From NCBI GenBank assembly GCA_024449915.1, contig JAMZAV010005065.1:25895-89894 (forward strand): a stretch of DNA of 64,000 nt. Direction: 5' to 3'. The notes beneath the pieces are model-generated. The model made no database searches. It had not been told where the DNA came from and worked only from the letters and a program-made list of their open reading frames with translations. Of this stretch, positions 10,900-23,050 are shown piece by piece (position 1 is the stretch's first letter; every line of letters begins with the position of its first letter). This stretch comes from Sweltsa coloradensis (Eukaryota > Arthropoda > Insecta > Plecoptera > Chloroperlidae). Position numbers and translations under genes: made by a program.

Positions 10900-12770
10900 G
10901 TTTAGGAGTGAGGTATTCTTGGAGGGATAGTAGCTATTGGATGTGACAAAGGATTTTTCAAATTAGCTTTAAAGAAGCCGTGGAGGGGGATGTTTTAATG
11001 GTTGTTTGGGAATCTGTTGAGTGATGGTTCAGCCAGTACTTTGGGCTTTTAGAGAATCAAGACAGATTATGGGTGGGGATACAAATTTGGAATTTGACGC
11101 GAGTAAAAGGGAGTGGACTGATGTGTTTTAGGAAAATAGATTGGGAATAAGCACTGTCAAAAATAGATGGCCGCTTTGAATCAGGGAACGCTGGCAAAGA
11201 TAAAGCTATTCCAGAATTTTGAAGAGACCACAGCAAGAATGCCTCTGGATATACCGCAATTAGTGGATACGACCCTTTTCTGGATGGTGACAGTCGAATT
11301 GCTTGAGGGTGCACCCAGAATAGTATGCCATATGATAGAGTGTGAGTAGTATCTGTATGATCAAATATACTAATTTAATTTAAGAACATGGGGGTGAACT
11401 ATCTGTTTTAGTTTCCCTAAGCATGAAACAACCCCTATTAATTTTGAGGTATCTGTTCAATTGAAGTGGACCAGTCTAATGTTTCAGTGATGGTCAGACC
11501 TAACAACTTAGGGGGCAGCGTTGGTGCGGGCAATGCTTTTATCATCTATCGCCCCGGACTAATGGACTGGAGTTTGGAGCATTTTGGGGGCTGTGGAAGT
11601 ACACTAGGTTGGTCTTAGGAAGTGAAAGAGTTAATATATAGTTTGGCAGTAGGAGACATCAGGGAGGCTTGTTCGTTCACCAATGCTGGGAGGGTAGGGG
11701 CACAATCCTTTAGGGAGAGTTAGAAGGTGGCTCGATCCTCGCTACTGGGTCAGGGTACCTTTGTTGGGCAACCCTTCAGATCGCGTATAAAATTGAAGGC
11801 TAATGGTCCCAGATTGAACCCTGGGGAAACCCTGTGAACAGAGTTTTTTGGTTTAGAGGAAATTTTGGTGTAGAAGTTTTGTTTACCGAAGCCTGGATTT
11901 CAACTGCTTGGTCCGGTTTTGGGACAGTATGAAGCCATCCATTTCAGGGGCTACTCCTCTTATACCGAAGGTTTCTAGCTTTGTTATGAGAATATTGTGG
12001 TCGATGGTATCAAATGCCTTATCTTAGAGCATAAAAGATAAGGTACAAGAAAAATAGCATTTTCCAAGTGTCCATTTTATAGCGGTTTGTAAGCATTCTA
12101 TTTTTGGCCACCTTCAAAAACTTGTGATGAAGATTTAAATTTTCATATGTTTTATTGTATTTTGAAATTATGGTCAATCATAGGTTTTGAATCAATATCA
12201 ATGCATAAAAAATAGTGTGTTTCATCAACACTACTCTACTATGGAAAATCAAATAAAATGGAACTGAAATCTTTAGTTTTAAGCAAAAATAGCAACTTTG
12301 TAGCATTCTATTCACAAACGCTATTTTCACGTACCTTTAATCATAGAAGGCGGCCCACAGCAAGCTCTCCCTTGTCCGGAGAGCAGAATAGAGGGGAAGA
12401 GAAAGCTAAAGATTGCAGTGACGGTGGACTTATTTTTAAGGAAGCCGTGCTGAGTTGGGTGATAAAAGGGAGTGGTATGTTCAAAAAGGATAGTATTCAA
12501 TCATGCATGATGTGTTCAAAATCTTTGAGAACGATGAGAGGATGAGTGGCCATGAACTTTATCATGTCTGATTTTATTGCCTTTGCGTTTGTAGATAGGT
12601 ATTACTTTGACATTCTTTAGTTGCGATGGAAAAATACCCGAAGAGAAATGACTATGTTAATTAAACATGTTAAGAGGGCAGCCATATGAGTGTACATTTA
12701 GCCAGAGGGAGCTGGGAACTTCATCTATCCGCTAGAGTGTTGGGATCCCAGTTTTTTTAGCATACTTGAA
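10900..12770 (-). pseudogene. Decayed non-LTR retrotransposon reverse transcriptase (CR1/L2-like)
   Basis: On the minus strand, from high to low coordinates, short in-order RT blocks appear in shifting frames. GIFPSQLKNVKVIPIYKRKG is near 12660-12600, QHGFLKNKSTVTAIFSFL near 12460-12400, and DKAFDTIDHNILITKLETFG near 12030-11970. A degraded PQGS-LGPL equivalent (VSPGFNLGPLAFN) is near 11820, and GLTITETLDWST, of the C-terminal GVT(I)D--L-W type, is near 11500. The usual (F/Y)ADD box is not readable. About 290 bp at 12030-12320 appears foreign to the RT. Frames are broken by many indels and stops, so this is a dead copy lying in a SCAP intron. Clade assignment is tentative. Confidence 0.75.
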
Positions 12771-13123
12771 TCCTTTCAAGTTTCAGTGGTGGTGTCGAGA
12801 ATTATATAATAGTATAATTTATAATTTCTATTAAAGAGTATTAAGTAAGGAAACGAGGTCCATTAAAAAATTAATTAATGAAGCATTCATTTGAAAAGTG
12901 ACCCCTTAACCCTTGAAACACTTACTTACCAATGGATGGAATGTTGAGTCACACACACTAACCATAATGACTAGAATTACATTGATTGCAACGGGCAATA
13001 GGTATGGTTGACGAAAAGTAGACCAGCTCTACTTTCAATGACATGTGCTGAGTGTTGGTGAGTATTGGTTTGAATGTTTGCTCTAATTGTGAACGATTAA
13101 ATACTCCGCTTAAGTGGATTATA

Positions 13124-13151
13124 TGCGTATCCCCCCCCCCCCCCCGCCCCC
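13124..13151. repeat. Poly-C tract
   Basis: An almost pure run of C broken by a single G. Tract length is unreliable in assemblies. Confidence 0.8.
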
Positions 13152-13186
13152 AACTTACAAACCACAATCATATGCTATATATCTAG

Positions 13187-13620
13187 TAGGGCTTGGGCAA
13201 AAAAATCGATATTTCGTACCGATATCGTCGTATAAAAAGGGTTTGGAAATATTTTTGATATCTATATTTGGCTTCATATCAAAATATCAAAATGTACACA
13301 AAATTATTTTTTTTTTTAAATTTTGGTGGAGGTGGCCCTAGGTAGTGGTTGAAATTAAATTAACCTGGCTGCTGGTGGTGCGATATGGTGAGGTGCTGGG
13401 TCATAAAACGCGATTGTAGATCGTAAAATAAGTTAAATGGGTTTATGATGATACCTTACTCAACCCTATTTTTGGCAACAAAATTAATATTTCTTTGATT
13501 TTTTAAAAACTTTATTTTTTATTTTTTTACAAACAATTACATTTTGATAAATCGAGTACGATATCATATTGAATTTTTTTGTGTGTATCGATACTTGATG
13601 GTATGTCATATCCTAGCACT
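13187..13620. mobile_element. hAT-like MITE with TAGGGCTTGGGC terminus
   Basis: The left end TAGGGCTTGGGCAAAAAAAT is followed by ATCGAT/GATATC-rich sequence, and the right end is 'gatggtatgtcatatcctag'. It matches the better-preserved 18449 element throughout. Flanks ATATCTAG (13179-13186) and ATCTCTAG (13621-13628) form an 8-bp duplication with one mismatch. It ends 56 bp from a SCAP exon. Confidence 0.65.
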
Positions 13621-13676
13621 ATCTCTAGTGCACAAGCACACCCTACCATGTTATATGGTGCCTGATAAGTTTCTAC

Positions 13677-13801
13677 TGATTCTCAAGCAGCTTAAACACC
13701 TGTGCAGCGGCGCCCGGAAACGCATCCGTCAACAACAGTCCTTACTCCACGGGGCCACCGCAGTGCGCAAGACTACCTGTTGAACGTGACGGGCTGGGGG
13801 C
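13677..13801 (-). CDS. SCAP: SCAP exon (start of luminal loop 1), with a 1-base deletion
   Basis: On the minus strand the exon follows acceptor 'tttttgtgatccag' and ends at CA/GTAGAA. It reads PPARHVQQVVLRTAVAPWSK, then, after a one-base shift near 13740, LLLTDAFPGAAAQVFKLLEN. These align with human SCAP APVAYVQQIFVKSSVFPW and [21 protein letters not shown]. The two end bases (CA) plus the C starting the 8348 exon make one codon, so the phases agree exactly across the two exons. The start phase (one base) also agrees with the two dangling bases of the start-codon exon. A linker exon, a multiple of 3 long, is expected between them and was not found. The frameshift is probably an uncorrected sequencing deletion. 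The plus-strand open frame over this exon is its shadow. Confidence 0.78.
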
Positions 13802-13929
13802 CTGGATCACAAAAACAATCCCTGCTCAATACCACTCTATTTCAAATATTGAGAAGTGCTATTTCACCATGGCTACAGAAGGGAATTAATACAACAAATT
13901 GTCCGTATAAAAAATGAAGATCAGCGGAA

Positions 13930-14888
13930 ATAACCAAGGTAGGCCTACATGAACACGAAGCTTCGAAAACACATACAGTCAACCAGACCACGCGACATCG
14001 GCGGCTCGCCATTCCTGTTCTGACAACACTGCATGTATATTTATCATTTCATTGTTTTTCCAATATAATTAGACCAATATTTATTTCCTTCATTAGGCCC
14101 CAGGCTGACTGCGTAGAACGACGGCAACAGACATCGGTAACTCCTGCCGTGCCCCATCGTCTTGATCACCACACCTACGGGCTTACTAGATTTTGTAGAC
14201 ATAATTTCGGCTAACGTCTATTCCTACATGCAAATGGCTTTTGATGGCAGACTACCTGGTTCAATTTCTAAAACATATTTTTGGCTTATAGCAAAAAAAG
14301 GGCGGCCACATACAATAGCAGTTCGGTTATCAATAATTGCACCTGAAAATACAGGACACCGACTCTAAAGAGTGCATCCTACACAAAAGACAAATTAGCG
14401 CTACTATTACTAGCCTACGGGAGCATTTCCGGATCAACATATCGCTTATTTAAAGTCTTGCGTGCAGCCCAAGCACCTAGCCACTTCGCAGCGCAACTCG
14501 AAGTATTGTTTGTAGCAATTTAATTAAGCATACACAATTACTTCATCTGTAGGCCTAGCATTCAAGGTACAAAACTTTCCGTAGCTCCCGTTTTAGCGGT
14601 TGTAACTCTTATTAGGTCCAAGTCTACGTTGCTTGAAACCTCTACTGCTCCTGTCCTGTAGCTACGGTTAAATAGGCAGGCGTAAATTTTACTGTAGTAC
14701 ATACTACGGTTAAAAATTGATCAATAATTTTTTCTGTAGCTATGAGTTACCAGCGCGAATGAAATATTATAATGCAATTTAGTCACAGAAAAAATAAAAA
14801 ATGCAACTCGTCCGAGGATCGAACCAGTTGCCATTTGGATTTGGGAATTTTCTGGATTGTAAGGACCCTATTGAAATTAGAATAGTTA
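13930..14888. other. SCAP intron sequence, no recognised feature
   Basis: No exon, inverted repeat or known family was found. A lone B-box-like GGTTCGATCC (minus strand, about 14815-14830) is not set in a foldable tRNA. Confidence 0.4.
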
Positions 14889-15698
14889 CTAGGAAAATCG
14901 CTTAAGTCCGCCCGGCGTTGTTTGGGATGAGCCGTAATTGGTTTGCATTGGGGGGAAGTCTCTCTCTGTGTTATGCGGATTTTCTGTTGTTCTGTGAAAA
15001 AATATTACAGTTTTAAATTTTTTTTTTAATTATTAAAATTAAATAGAGAAATAACTTTTAATTTTTAATTTTTTTAATTAATCGTAATTTTAAAAAAGAA
15101 AATATGGGGTAAACATTGCCGATTTTCCATAGGAATAATTATTCGTTGCGCTCAAATTTCACGAAGACGAATATATTAATTCATGAACTTTAGGTTGTGT
15201 GAAAAAATTAATTACAATCGTTTAAAGCCTTGTATGTGTTAAAAGTCAAAGAATTGTTCTAAAAACGAAAAAACCCTAAAATTTCGAATTGTTCATGAGA
15301 AATACTTTTTCGATTGCGCTCAAATTTCACCGAATACTTAATTCATAAATTTAATGTTCTGTGAAAAATCTTAAAATCGGATAAAGCATGTATGTGGTAA
15401 TAAGTCAAAGAAATTTTTAAAAAATCGAAAAAAAAATCGTAAAATTGGCGCTTTTCAGGAGAAAAATAAATAATTTTTCGATGGCGCTCAAACCGTGCCG
15501 TTTTCTAATTTCGGATTTCAAAGGCCTCCATAAAATTTCATCGCAATTGAGTATCGGTTTACCCGGAATCGTGCTGACAAACACGACAATAATACAGAAA
15601 AAAAAAGAAAGAAAAAAAAAAACATTCCGGATTTTTTTTCTCCATGTAGTGAAATGGAAGCTTCGCTTTCGCGTCGCACTACGCTCAGCTACGCTCAT
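14889..15698 (-). mobile_element. HINE-like family A element (subfamily with GCGTAGCGAGC start)
   Basis: In its own direction it starts at the right ('gatgagcgtagctgagcg', then GAAGC...TTCCATTTCACTACATGG) and ends at CTAG on the left (14889-14892). The 3' block is TTACGGCTCATCC, then GCGG-ACTTAAGCGATTTTCCTAG. It holds the internal monomer (GATTCCGG, then CCGATACTCAATTGCG, then AGGCCTTTGAAATC). It is colinear with 51263-52070 and 40120-41274. Open frames at 15417-15762 are repeat shadows. Confidence 0.6.
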
Positions 15699-15921
15699 CA
15701 GATATCATTTCCTTAGATGGGAGTGCTGGTGTGAACCAAACGGAGGCAATAGATATTGGTAACTTGTGACCTTTGGCCCAGGCAATTATTATGTAGGCTT
15801 ACCATGCGTCCATGGACTCATGAGTCATATGATTTTTGTACTATTCAAGAGAGCACTATTTAAACTCCAGACCATTAAATGTTTTCTCAGGCTAGTTTAA
15901 AACCATTCTCTGTCATGTAGT

Positions 15922-16166
15922 CCGTATATATACGTCCATGCTAAATGGCGTTCCTACTGTGCAGCCGTAAATACGCGCGGCGCAACACTTCCCACTTCGT
16001 GGTCTGTGTATGCCGGTATACTCATATTGATCGCCAGCAGCAGAGGTCTTCATTCATAGCGATTTTCGTTCTGTTATGTTTGGTGGTTAGATGTATGGAT
16101 TTTTTCGAGGCGATCCTAGAGGACTAGGATCCTGTTGCTGGTCATCTGTGCCTAAGTGGAGTCCAG
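15922..16166 (+). other. Candidate promoter plus non-coding first exon
   Basis: A TATA-like GTATATATAC at about 15924-15933 precedes a locally GC-richer stretch. That stretch ends at a strong donor CCAG/GTAAGG (GT at 16167). The enclosed 60-codon frame (15945-16127) stops before the donor. If real, this would be a 5' UTR exon of a plus-strand gene. There is no homology support. Confidence 0.2.
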
Positions 16167-16169
16167 GTA

Positions 16170-17290
16170 AGGTTGTTTATATATTCCAGAACATGTCGGT
16201 GTATTTTAGATACGAGATAGTTTGGAGTGGGAACTGAACGATACAAAAAAACATTTGAAATACTTGGCAAAAATGGTAAAGTAATGATAGTTTCAACTAA
16301 GTAGGCCTATAAATATGGTATTTACCTTAAATTATACACATTGGAAGAACAAACTTCTGAAAATAATTCTACAGTTTAAGGGGTTAAGTGGGTTCAGTGT
16401 GTGTAACAACCCGTGCATTTCCACATTTTACAGCAGTGCAAGAATCTGTCAACTGGTAGCACTAGTAAAGAGTAAGGCTGGGCACCGACATCGGAGTATA
16501 TTTCGACATTGGATTTTTTGTGTGGATATCAAATGTTCTGTTAATTATTAATTAATATTAATTAGGCCTATGTAGGCCTATAATTATATTTTTTTATAAT
16601 TTTTTTGTTATATAAATTATAACAAAATAATGTCTTCCTCACAGCAGGAGGAGGATAAAGGGCGGAGGCGGAAGAGCCAATAATGGACAACGTCTGCGCC
16701 CATAGCCCCAGCAAGGTTGGGCTACTGCTGGGGGATATGTTAGGGGTGTTGGCTGACCAGTGTCTCCTAAATAATATGCAAAAATAAATCAATGGATTTA
16801 CAACGAAATATTTATGGAAAGAGGCTAGGGCAGGGCGTCCCCTGCAGCAAGCGACGCTTGCGACGAAATGACATTTTTCAATGTTTAATGTTTGTTTAAT
16901 TTACCAACGGTTACCTAACATTAGACGAATTTAGTAACCTCTACCCGACCACTAAACGTTTAACCTTTAACCCAAAGTCAAAATCATTTAGTTTTTCATC
17001 CGTCAGGTAAAGACACTACAAAACACTGACAAAATGGTTGAAATGGTGTGTTATTGGAAAACTGTCATTCAATGAATTTATGGCATGATTTTTCTACAAT
17101 TTATAGTCATTTTGCTGATTGGGCGGTAAAAACAATAAAAATTAAAAAGCATTTTGTTCATGTTTTCATTCAAAAATGGAAAATTTGCCTTTTGGTGCGG
17201 TTTCAAATTGCAATCTTTTACTATCAAAAGCCATGAAATCTTATGAAGAACATGTTTCAGTTTCAGGTATTTTTAAGGCATTTCATTTAT
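16170..17290. other. No recognisable feature
   Basis: AT-rich DNA. Minus frame 16568-16792 covers a GC-richer patch (16630-16770) but has no splice sites or product that I recognise. Confidence 0.35.
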
Positions 17291-17600
17291 TTCTGATTGC
17301 AAATTCCCTGGATCCCTAGTAATAGGTCTGCTGGCATATTTTGTTGGCGTCAATTCTCGTTACATGACATCTAGCATGACATCTAGGTGTCATGACTCGT
17401 CAAAATGGCGTATTCGATTGGTCGCACTAGACCGCACTCGGTGCGCTCTGAGTGCAGTTTCCATATTCGATTGGGAGTTTTCATATGCACTGAGTGGCAA
17501 GTCGGCGTATTCGATTGGGACGCCGCACTAGAAAAGTGCAGCATTCGACCGCACTGGCCTCCGACCACAGTGCAATGCAGAGCGAGGCCTTGGGATAAAT
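17290..17600. repeat. CTAG-ended repeat border and a GC-rich block with a recurring motif
   Basis: 'gcaaattccctggatccctag' ends at 17319; its inverse (CTAGGGACCCTGAAATTT) starts at 17857, so 17300-17880 may be a pair of opposed repeat ends. Between them the motif (G/A)TATTCGATTGG(G) recurs at about 17410, 17463 and 17509 in a CpG-rich stretch (17400-17590). Confidence 0.4.
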
Positions 17601-17942
17601 AAATAAAATGGATTTAAAGAGGAAGAGATAGATTTGGCAAAGAACAAAGACAACGAGATCTTAAATATTTTAAAATTAAGAAAAGGCTCATAAAATTAGT
17701 ATTTATAGGATACGTACCAAATTTTGTTCATGTTATGATTAGGCCTAGGTACGTAGGCGTTGTCTTAGGCTATGCAAAGGTGCAACATAACCTCACATTT
17801 TCACTACGCCTATTATCGTATGTTTTGCAACGTGTTAATAGGCTAATATTCTATAGCTAGGGACCCTGAAATTTTTGCAAATGACTTTTTTCACTAATGA
17901 TGCTAAATATAAATGTTTTATTTATTACTACGCGGGTAGCTA

Positions 17943-18110
17943 AATGGGACGCCTGATCACGCCGAATGGAATAACGCCGAATCGATCGTGTGTAGTGTAC
18001 TTGCCAATTTTCCTCCTAACCTTTCTTTTCCAACATAAAAGAGTAGCATGGTACGTACACTACACACGATCGATTCGGCGTTGTTCCATTTGGCGTTATT
18101 CAGCGCCCCC
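17943..18110. mobile_element. Short TIR element (MITE-like)
   Basis: Arms 'aatggaataacgccgaatcg', then ATCGTGTGTAGTGTAC, and their near-perfect inverse (GTACACTACACACGAT, then CGATTCGGCGTTGTTCCATT) surround a 55-bp spacer. The outer ends are GGGACGCCTGA and TCAGCGCCCC. The target duplication is unclear. Confidence 0.6.
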
Positions 18111-18448
18111 GCAAAATTAGGCAATAATCACGTTTTTCTGCTAATTGGGTATCAAAATCAACATTTCTGTTTCAACGTAGGCTATAGTTGCCACCATGAC
18201 AGTTGAAAATATTATTATGGAACATGCCTAGCTAGCTAATTCCAATTATGTTAACTTTATATGGCCTAAGTATTTGTTTATGTGTAAATACGTGTTCAAT
18301 TTGCTGAAGAGTAGTGATTGCAGCACGCAATTTTTATGACGAAATGATGCCTTTACCTTGAGTTTATATAGGCCTACTGAAATTGAAGATTTTTTAATGA
18401 ATATTTTCTATTTCTCAGGGTTCCTATCTAGCCTATAGTTGCTAATAA

Positions 18449-18823
18449 TAGGGCTGGGCAAAAAAATCGATACCGGTATTTCGATATGATATCGATAATT
18501 GGAAAAAAATTCGATCATTTCATATCGAAATATCAAAATTTACACAAAAAATGCTAAATTTCGAAATTTTGGTGGAGGTGCCGGGTAGGTAGTCTAAATT
18601 AAATTACCCTGGCTGGTGCATTTTGCTGGAGGTGCGCCCGGTCATAAAACGTGATTGTGAGATCGTAAATAGGTTCAATTATGAAAAATAACACTCTAAA
18701 AAAAAATTGTTTTTTTCTTTTTTACAAACAATTACATTTCGATATAGGTATCGATATTCGATATCATATCGAAATTTTTCGTGTGATATCGATAATTGAA
18801 TGATATGTCATAGCCCAGCCCAA
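18449..18823. mobile_element. hAT-like MITE, 375 bp, perfect 8-bp TSD
   Basis: Ends TAGGGCTGGGC and GCCCAGCCCAA, flanked by GCTAATAA at 18441-18448 and 18824-18831. The interior is rich in ATCGATATC palindromes near both ends. No coding capacity. It is the best-defined member of the group that includes 4584 and 13187. Confidence 0.85.
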
Positions 18824-18877
18824 GCTAATAAATACAATTTTAAAAAAACAAAAATAGCCCTGAAATATAGTTTTGAG

Positions 18878-19550
18878 TAGGATGTGCGGTTCCAGATTTG
18901 GTTTCGGTTCCGGGTAGTAAAGTACCCGATTTTTCGGTTCCGGTTCGGTTTCAGTTTCGGTTCTATCAATATATGAATAAAAATGTTAATTTATGGATTA
19001 CTGAGACAACTTAACAATGAACGGCCTGTGTAAAAACTACCAATATCTACCAAATTGGCAAATAATAGAAGTCTTACTTGTATTATGATTATGATGATAA
19101 CACGAAATATTACGTAACAGACTAAGATATCTATAAAAAGTCCAGCGCCGTGTTGCTGAGCTATCGGTGTTAGCCCATAAGCGTAATGATGCAAGAGAGA
19201 TAGCTGCGGGGCGATGTAACTCGTCATTAGGCCTGTAAGGAGCTCCGGCTGGCTGATAGGCGCCGGGGCGTGCGCACATTGATGCGCGTACGATCCACTT
19301 CAACAGCTGACTGTTCACGGGTGGGGAAGGGCGGGGAAGGTCGACTGAGAGGTGAGGAGGGGACATGGCGGCCGAACCAAGTGGCGTGCTCGAGATCCAC
19401 CTGGACCTGCTTGACTGTCAAGTTGAAAAAAACCTTCCTGCACTGGCGAGAAGTCGTGACTGCGGCGCGCGATTCAAAGTACCCGAACCGAACCGAAGTC
19501 GGTTCAAATTGCCGGGAACCCCGAAATTTCGGGTACCCGCACACTCCCTA
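18878..19550. mobile_element. hAT-like element with TAGG-TGTGCGG termini, spanning the start of duplication copy 1
   Basis: The left end TAGGATGTGCGG and right end (inverse TAGGGAGTGTGCGGGTACC) flank GGTTCGG/CCGAACC-rich subterminal repeats. The left flank is GTTTTGAG (18870-18877). The right flank in this copy is GTTCTTGA, but in duplication copy 2 it is GTTTTGAG (35325-35332), a perfect 8-bp duplication. Overlapping open frames in 18991-19723 are repeat-derived. Confidence 0.7.
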
Positions 19551-20949
19551 GTTCTTGATGCAAATTCTAGAGAAACAAAACATATGCTACAATTGGTTAA
19601 TAACGGCAGATGTGCACTGGATTTTTTCGCGTTCGATTGGGGACTGCATGACAGGCGCACTGTTTCACACTGGGGGACAAGTGCTTGACGTATTTCAGCG
19701 TTTTGCACGACTCGAGCTCGCAACCGAATGCATGCCTCGAAGTAACTTCAAGAGAAATTATATCAAATTGCCAATCTAAGGACTTGACATTAAGGGTACA
19801 AACAGAAGAAAAAGAATTGAATCTCAACCTGTGAACACCGATGAGGGCAGCCCATCAGGAGCAGCAAAGTGTTGTTCCACAGACCTTGTTGAGCGAGTTT
19901 GCCCAGGAGACCAAAGTCTCTGCGCACATTTCCCGCACGGCAGTTCAGTAGTGATAGCTACACTTAGGGCATAGTGCATTAGTACCAGGTTAGGGGGGGT
20001 GGGGGGGGGGGGGGAAACGCTTTTAAAATTAATTGGGGTGGTAACGTTTTACACAAAATGCAAAGATTAAACGCAATTAGCTCAATTGCTTTTTTGTGTG
20101 GCCTAAAAACATTTGATCGGATTTTTTAGACAATGGATCTACACTCACAGTGACCGAGTCTACAAGGTACAATGGGTCCACAAACAGGTCTTCATCTCTA
20201 GTTCATCTGTATGTAACTTTGTCTAGGCCCTGTAATTTTTCAAAGAATGGTTGAAACATCTAAACTGATTACCGGAAATTTTAAGAAAGACACATTTTGA
20301 GACAAGTGTTTGTGGGCGCATTTTACATTTTCAGCAAAACATCCCCGCTGTGACTTTAAACAATCACATGAAACAATAGGCCCTAACTGGTGAAAAAATT
20401 GAACTAGTGACAAAGACAGTAGCCTAAGTTTTAACAATCATCTGTGGAAAAAATTGGAAGTGTTCTATCAAAGGAGGAAATACCGTAACTGAACTTGGAA
20501 TATACTAATGGGGAAAAAAGAAGATGTTGGAGGGACGGGTCATTTCTCAACCGAACAATTGTTGGAATGGAATTATTTTCCAGCTGGCAGCATGTTGATG
20601 AATCTACAGTGAAAAGTTTTAGAAAATGTTTGAGTAGTTAGATAGAAATAACATATGGCCTATGATGTAAATATTGTAATATTTTTGATACCAGTAGGGC
20701 CCTACTAATCAAAATTTTTATTTTTCTTTTTCAACAAGAATGTTTACTTTGTGCACATCATGCTTGTAGAAGAAGACACGAACACGATGGACTTTTTGTT
20801 TGTCTAAACACTATATCTTTTCCGTCTACAAGGAGACAGTTCTTTACCGTGGCGCTTGTCAAATATTTGCCGTCTGCAAAGACGTGCAGAGTTGGCGCAA
20901 ATGTTTACGTCATGAGTAGGTGTCTCGCGCGTGGGGGCAGACACATCCA

Positions 20950-21085
20950 CTGTTATGTATTATTCTTATTATTATATTATTATTATTATTCTTTATTGAT
21001 GTCATAGCAGTTGTCCTAATACCTAATAGTTCATTCTTATTATTATTATTATTATTATTATATTATTATTATTATTATTATTATT
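20950..21085. repeat. (ATT)n microsatellite
   Basis: Two runs of (TTA/ATT)n separated by 'gtcatagcagttgtcctaat'. A further run follows the T element at 21647-21695. The microsatellite is the target into which the T element at 21086 inserted. Confidence 0.9.
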
Positions 21086-21646
21086 GGTACTTGTTCATTA
21101 CGGGACCCCCTCCAAAAATTGTCAAAAAATTTCAGAAAACTATTCATTAGACAATCATAACTACGACATCTACTCCATCTGAGTTTCAGAGGTCAGGGAA
21201 AACACAATTACTTTCGAACAAAGCCTCGAAAACATCCTTTCCGCTACATACTTTGCGCCAGAGTGACAACCGGCCTACGCCAACAGTTACTCCAACCTAC
21301 AAACCTTATAATAACGTCGGCTATATTTAATACTAAGGACTGTCAATGGAAAGTACTTTATTTTCGTTACAATAGCGACGTAAATTGTGAAGTTCATTTG
21401 GTGTCCTGAACGTCAATGTCAGCTGCAAACGGCGACGACTGCTCTCATGTAGGCCTTACACGTTCCAATGAACTGTACCGCCTGAGTAACGTTGAAACGT
21501 GTGAGTCAATTCACTGTCTAGAGTACCTATTCAACTCCATCGCAAGTTGTAATTATTTATTGTTTAACAAAATAAGAAAACAAACAAAACGACGATGGAC
21601 CAATTAACAAAAAGTTTGAAGGGGTCGCCTTAATTAACAAGTTACC
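21086..21646 (+). mobile_element. T-family hAT-type element (duplication copy 1)
   Basis: Starts GGTACTTGTTCATTACGGG and ends TTAATTAACAAGTTACC, a corrupted inverse of the start. It is colinear with 36803-37355 and 3212-3763, with scattered indels. Confidence 0.8.
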
Positions 21647-21699
21647 TTATTATTTTTATTATTATTATTATTATATTATTATTATTATTATTTTATTAG

Positions 21700-23050
21700 T
21701 AAGATCTAGAGAAGAACAATACGGGTTCAAGTGGACGGTCTACTATTGATCCCATTTTGCTATAGACAGAACAATGGAGGGTAGATGGCAAAATGGGAAG
21801 AAATGCACATTGTGGTTTTTGGATCTGGAGAAGGCATAGACGATCGCCTGCCTAGGAGAGAAAGTATGGGAGTGTCTAGAATAAAGGAATGGAAAATGAG
21901 TTTAATAGACAAATACCATTACATATCAACGGAGTGAAAGTTGTGTAACAGACAGATATGGGTAGGTCAGAATGGTTTCAGTAAATGAGGCTTTGCGACA
22001 AGGTAAGTGTGTTATCTCCAACGCTCTTACTGTTATTCAATGGATGAAATTTATACGCAAAGAGGTGAACCCATACAGCATGGGAGGGACACAAGAACAT
22101 TAGTGTTTTGCGGACGATGTGTTGATTTGGGGTGAGAGTGCCTCAGAGAAGTGCGGAGAAGGTGGACAGAATGGAACAAAGTTACTACTACAGAGTTTTG
22201 GTCTAAAAAATCAATCAGAAAAAGAGTGAATGATTTTGCGTATGCAAAAAGGAAGACGAAGGGCAGGCCTAGATACCATGGAAAATATTTGTAGCTACGG
22301 GAGAGTTTTTAGAAAAAAAGAAGAATTAAATATTTGGGAAGTATATTGACAAAAAGATGCAAAAGTGGGGTAGGGAAGTGTCATTCTAGAGTGCAAAAAG
22401 CATAAGGGTTTTTTTAACCAATTGTGAGAAAGTACTATGTAATGAGTTGTTTCCCACCAAAATTCGAAAATTTTGCTGTATAATGCATAATTTTTTGTAC
22501 ATATACTAACACATATTGTGGTGCAGTAACATGGGGCAAGTGGGAACCAAAGAAGAGAGTCAGACTGGAAGCACAGAATGAAGTTTTTAAGAAGTATAAA
22601 GGGAGGTTACAAAAGATGGACCAAGATAAAAGTAATGAAAATAAGGAAAGAACTGGGATTTGGGAGATTAAATTTAAGCTACAGGCAAGAGAACGTCTAA
22701 GATTGTTTGGAACATATGAAAAGGGACGGGCCAGGAGAGATTCCAAGACGAGAATATGAATCGGCAGAGGAGTGGGAAAAAAGAAGAGTAGGAGCCAAGA
22801 GTAAAAATGGGAACGATTAATTCCAAGAAGACGTTGGAAAAACGGAATGAATTGTGGGAGCATGGTGGCAACAGAGTAAAGGGCCCTTGTTTTTTTTGGG
22901 GGGAAAAAGGGGAAAAAACCCCCAGAAAAACAAAAAAAAAGAAAGGAAGTGAGTAAATTGGTGGAGAGGAAGGATTAGATGATGTGGAAGAAACCACTGA
23001 GTCCTCAAGCTTATTATCTACAGTTTTCTATGCCCCTTGATAATGGTGGA
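21700..23050 (+). pseudogene. Non-LTR reverse transcriptase fragment, frame-broken copy
   Basis: Nucleotide match to 37414-38680 throughout, including the blocks encoding QYGFRSG and the FADDVLIWGE region (about 22110-22140). Many one-base insertions and deletions destroy all frames. About 22880-22930 has a run of spurious G/C/A homopolymers absent from copy 2. The paired copy stays nearly open, so this looks like sequence error more than decay. Confidence 0.8.

Noticed and set aside
13544..13783. Plus-strand frame ending with a basic Gln/Arg-rich stretch, as a terminal exon
   Set aside because: The minus strand of the same bases encodes SCAP blocks (HVQQVV, APWSK, DAFPG, VFKLLEN) with matching splice sites.
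14812..14835. GGTTCGATCC box on the minus strand, as a tRNA gene
   Set aside because: The flanking bases do not pair as a T stem and no D arm, anticodon arm or acceptor stem can be placed.
22674..23008. Minus frames rich in Phe/Ser/Pro
   Set aside because: They lie over the noisy duplicate of the reverse transcriptase and arise from reversed purine-rich RT codons and homopolymer errors.
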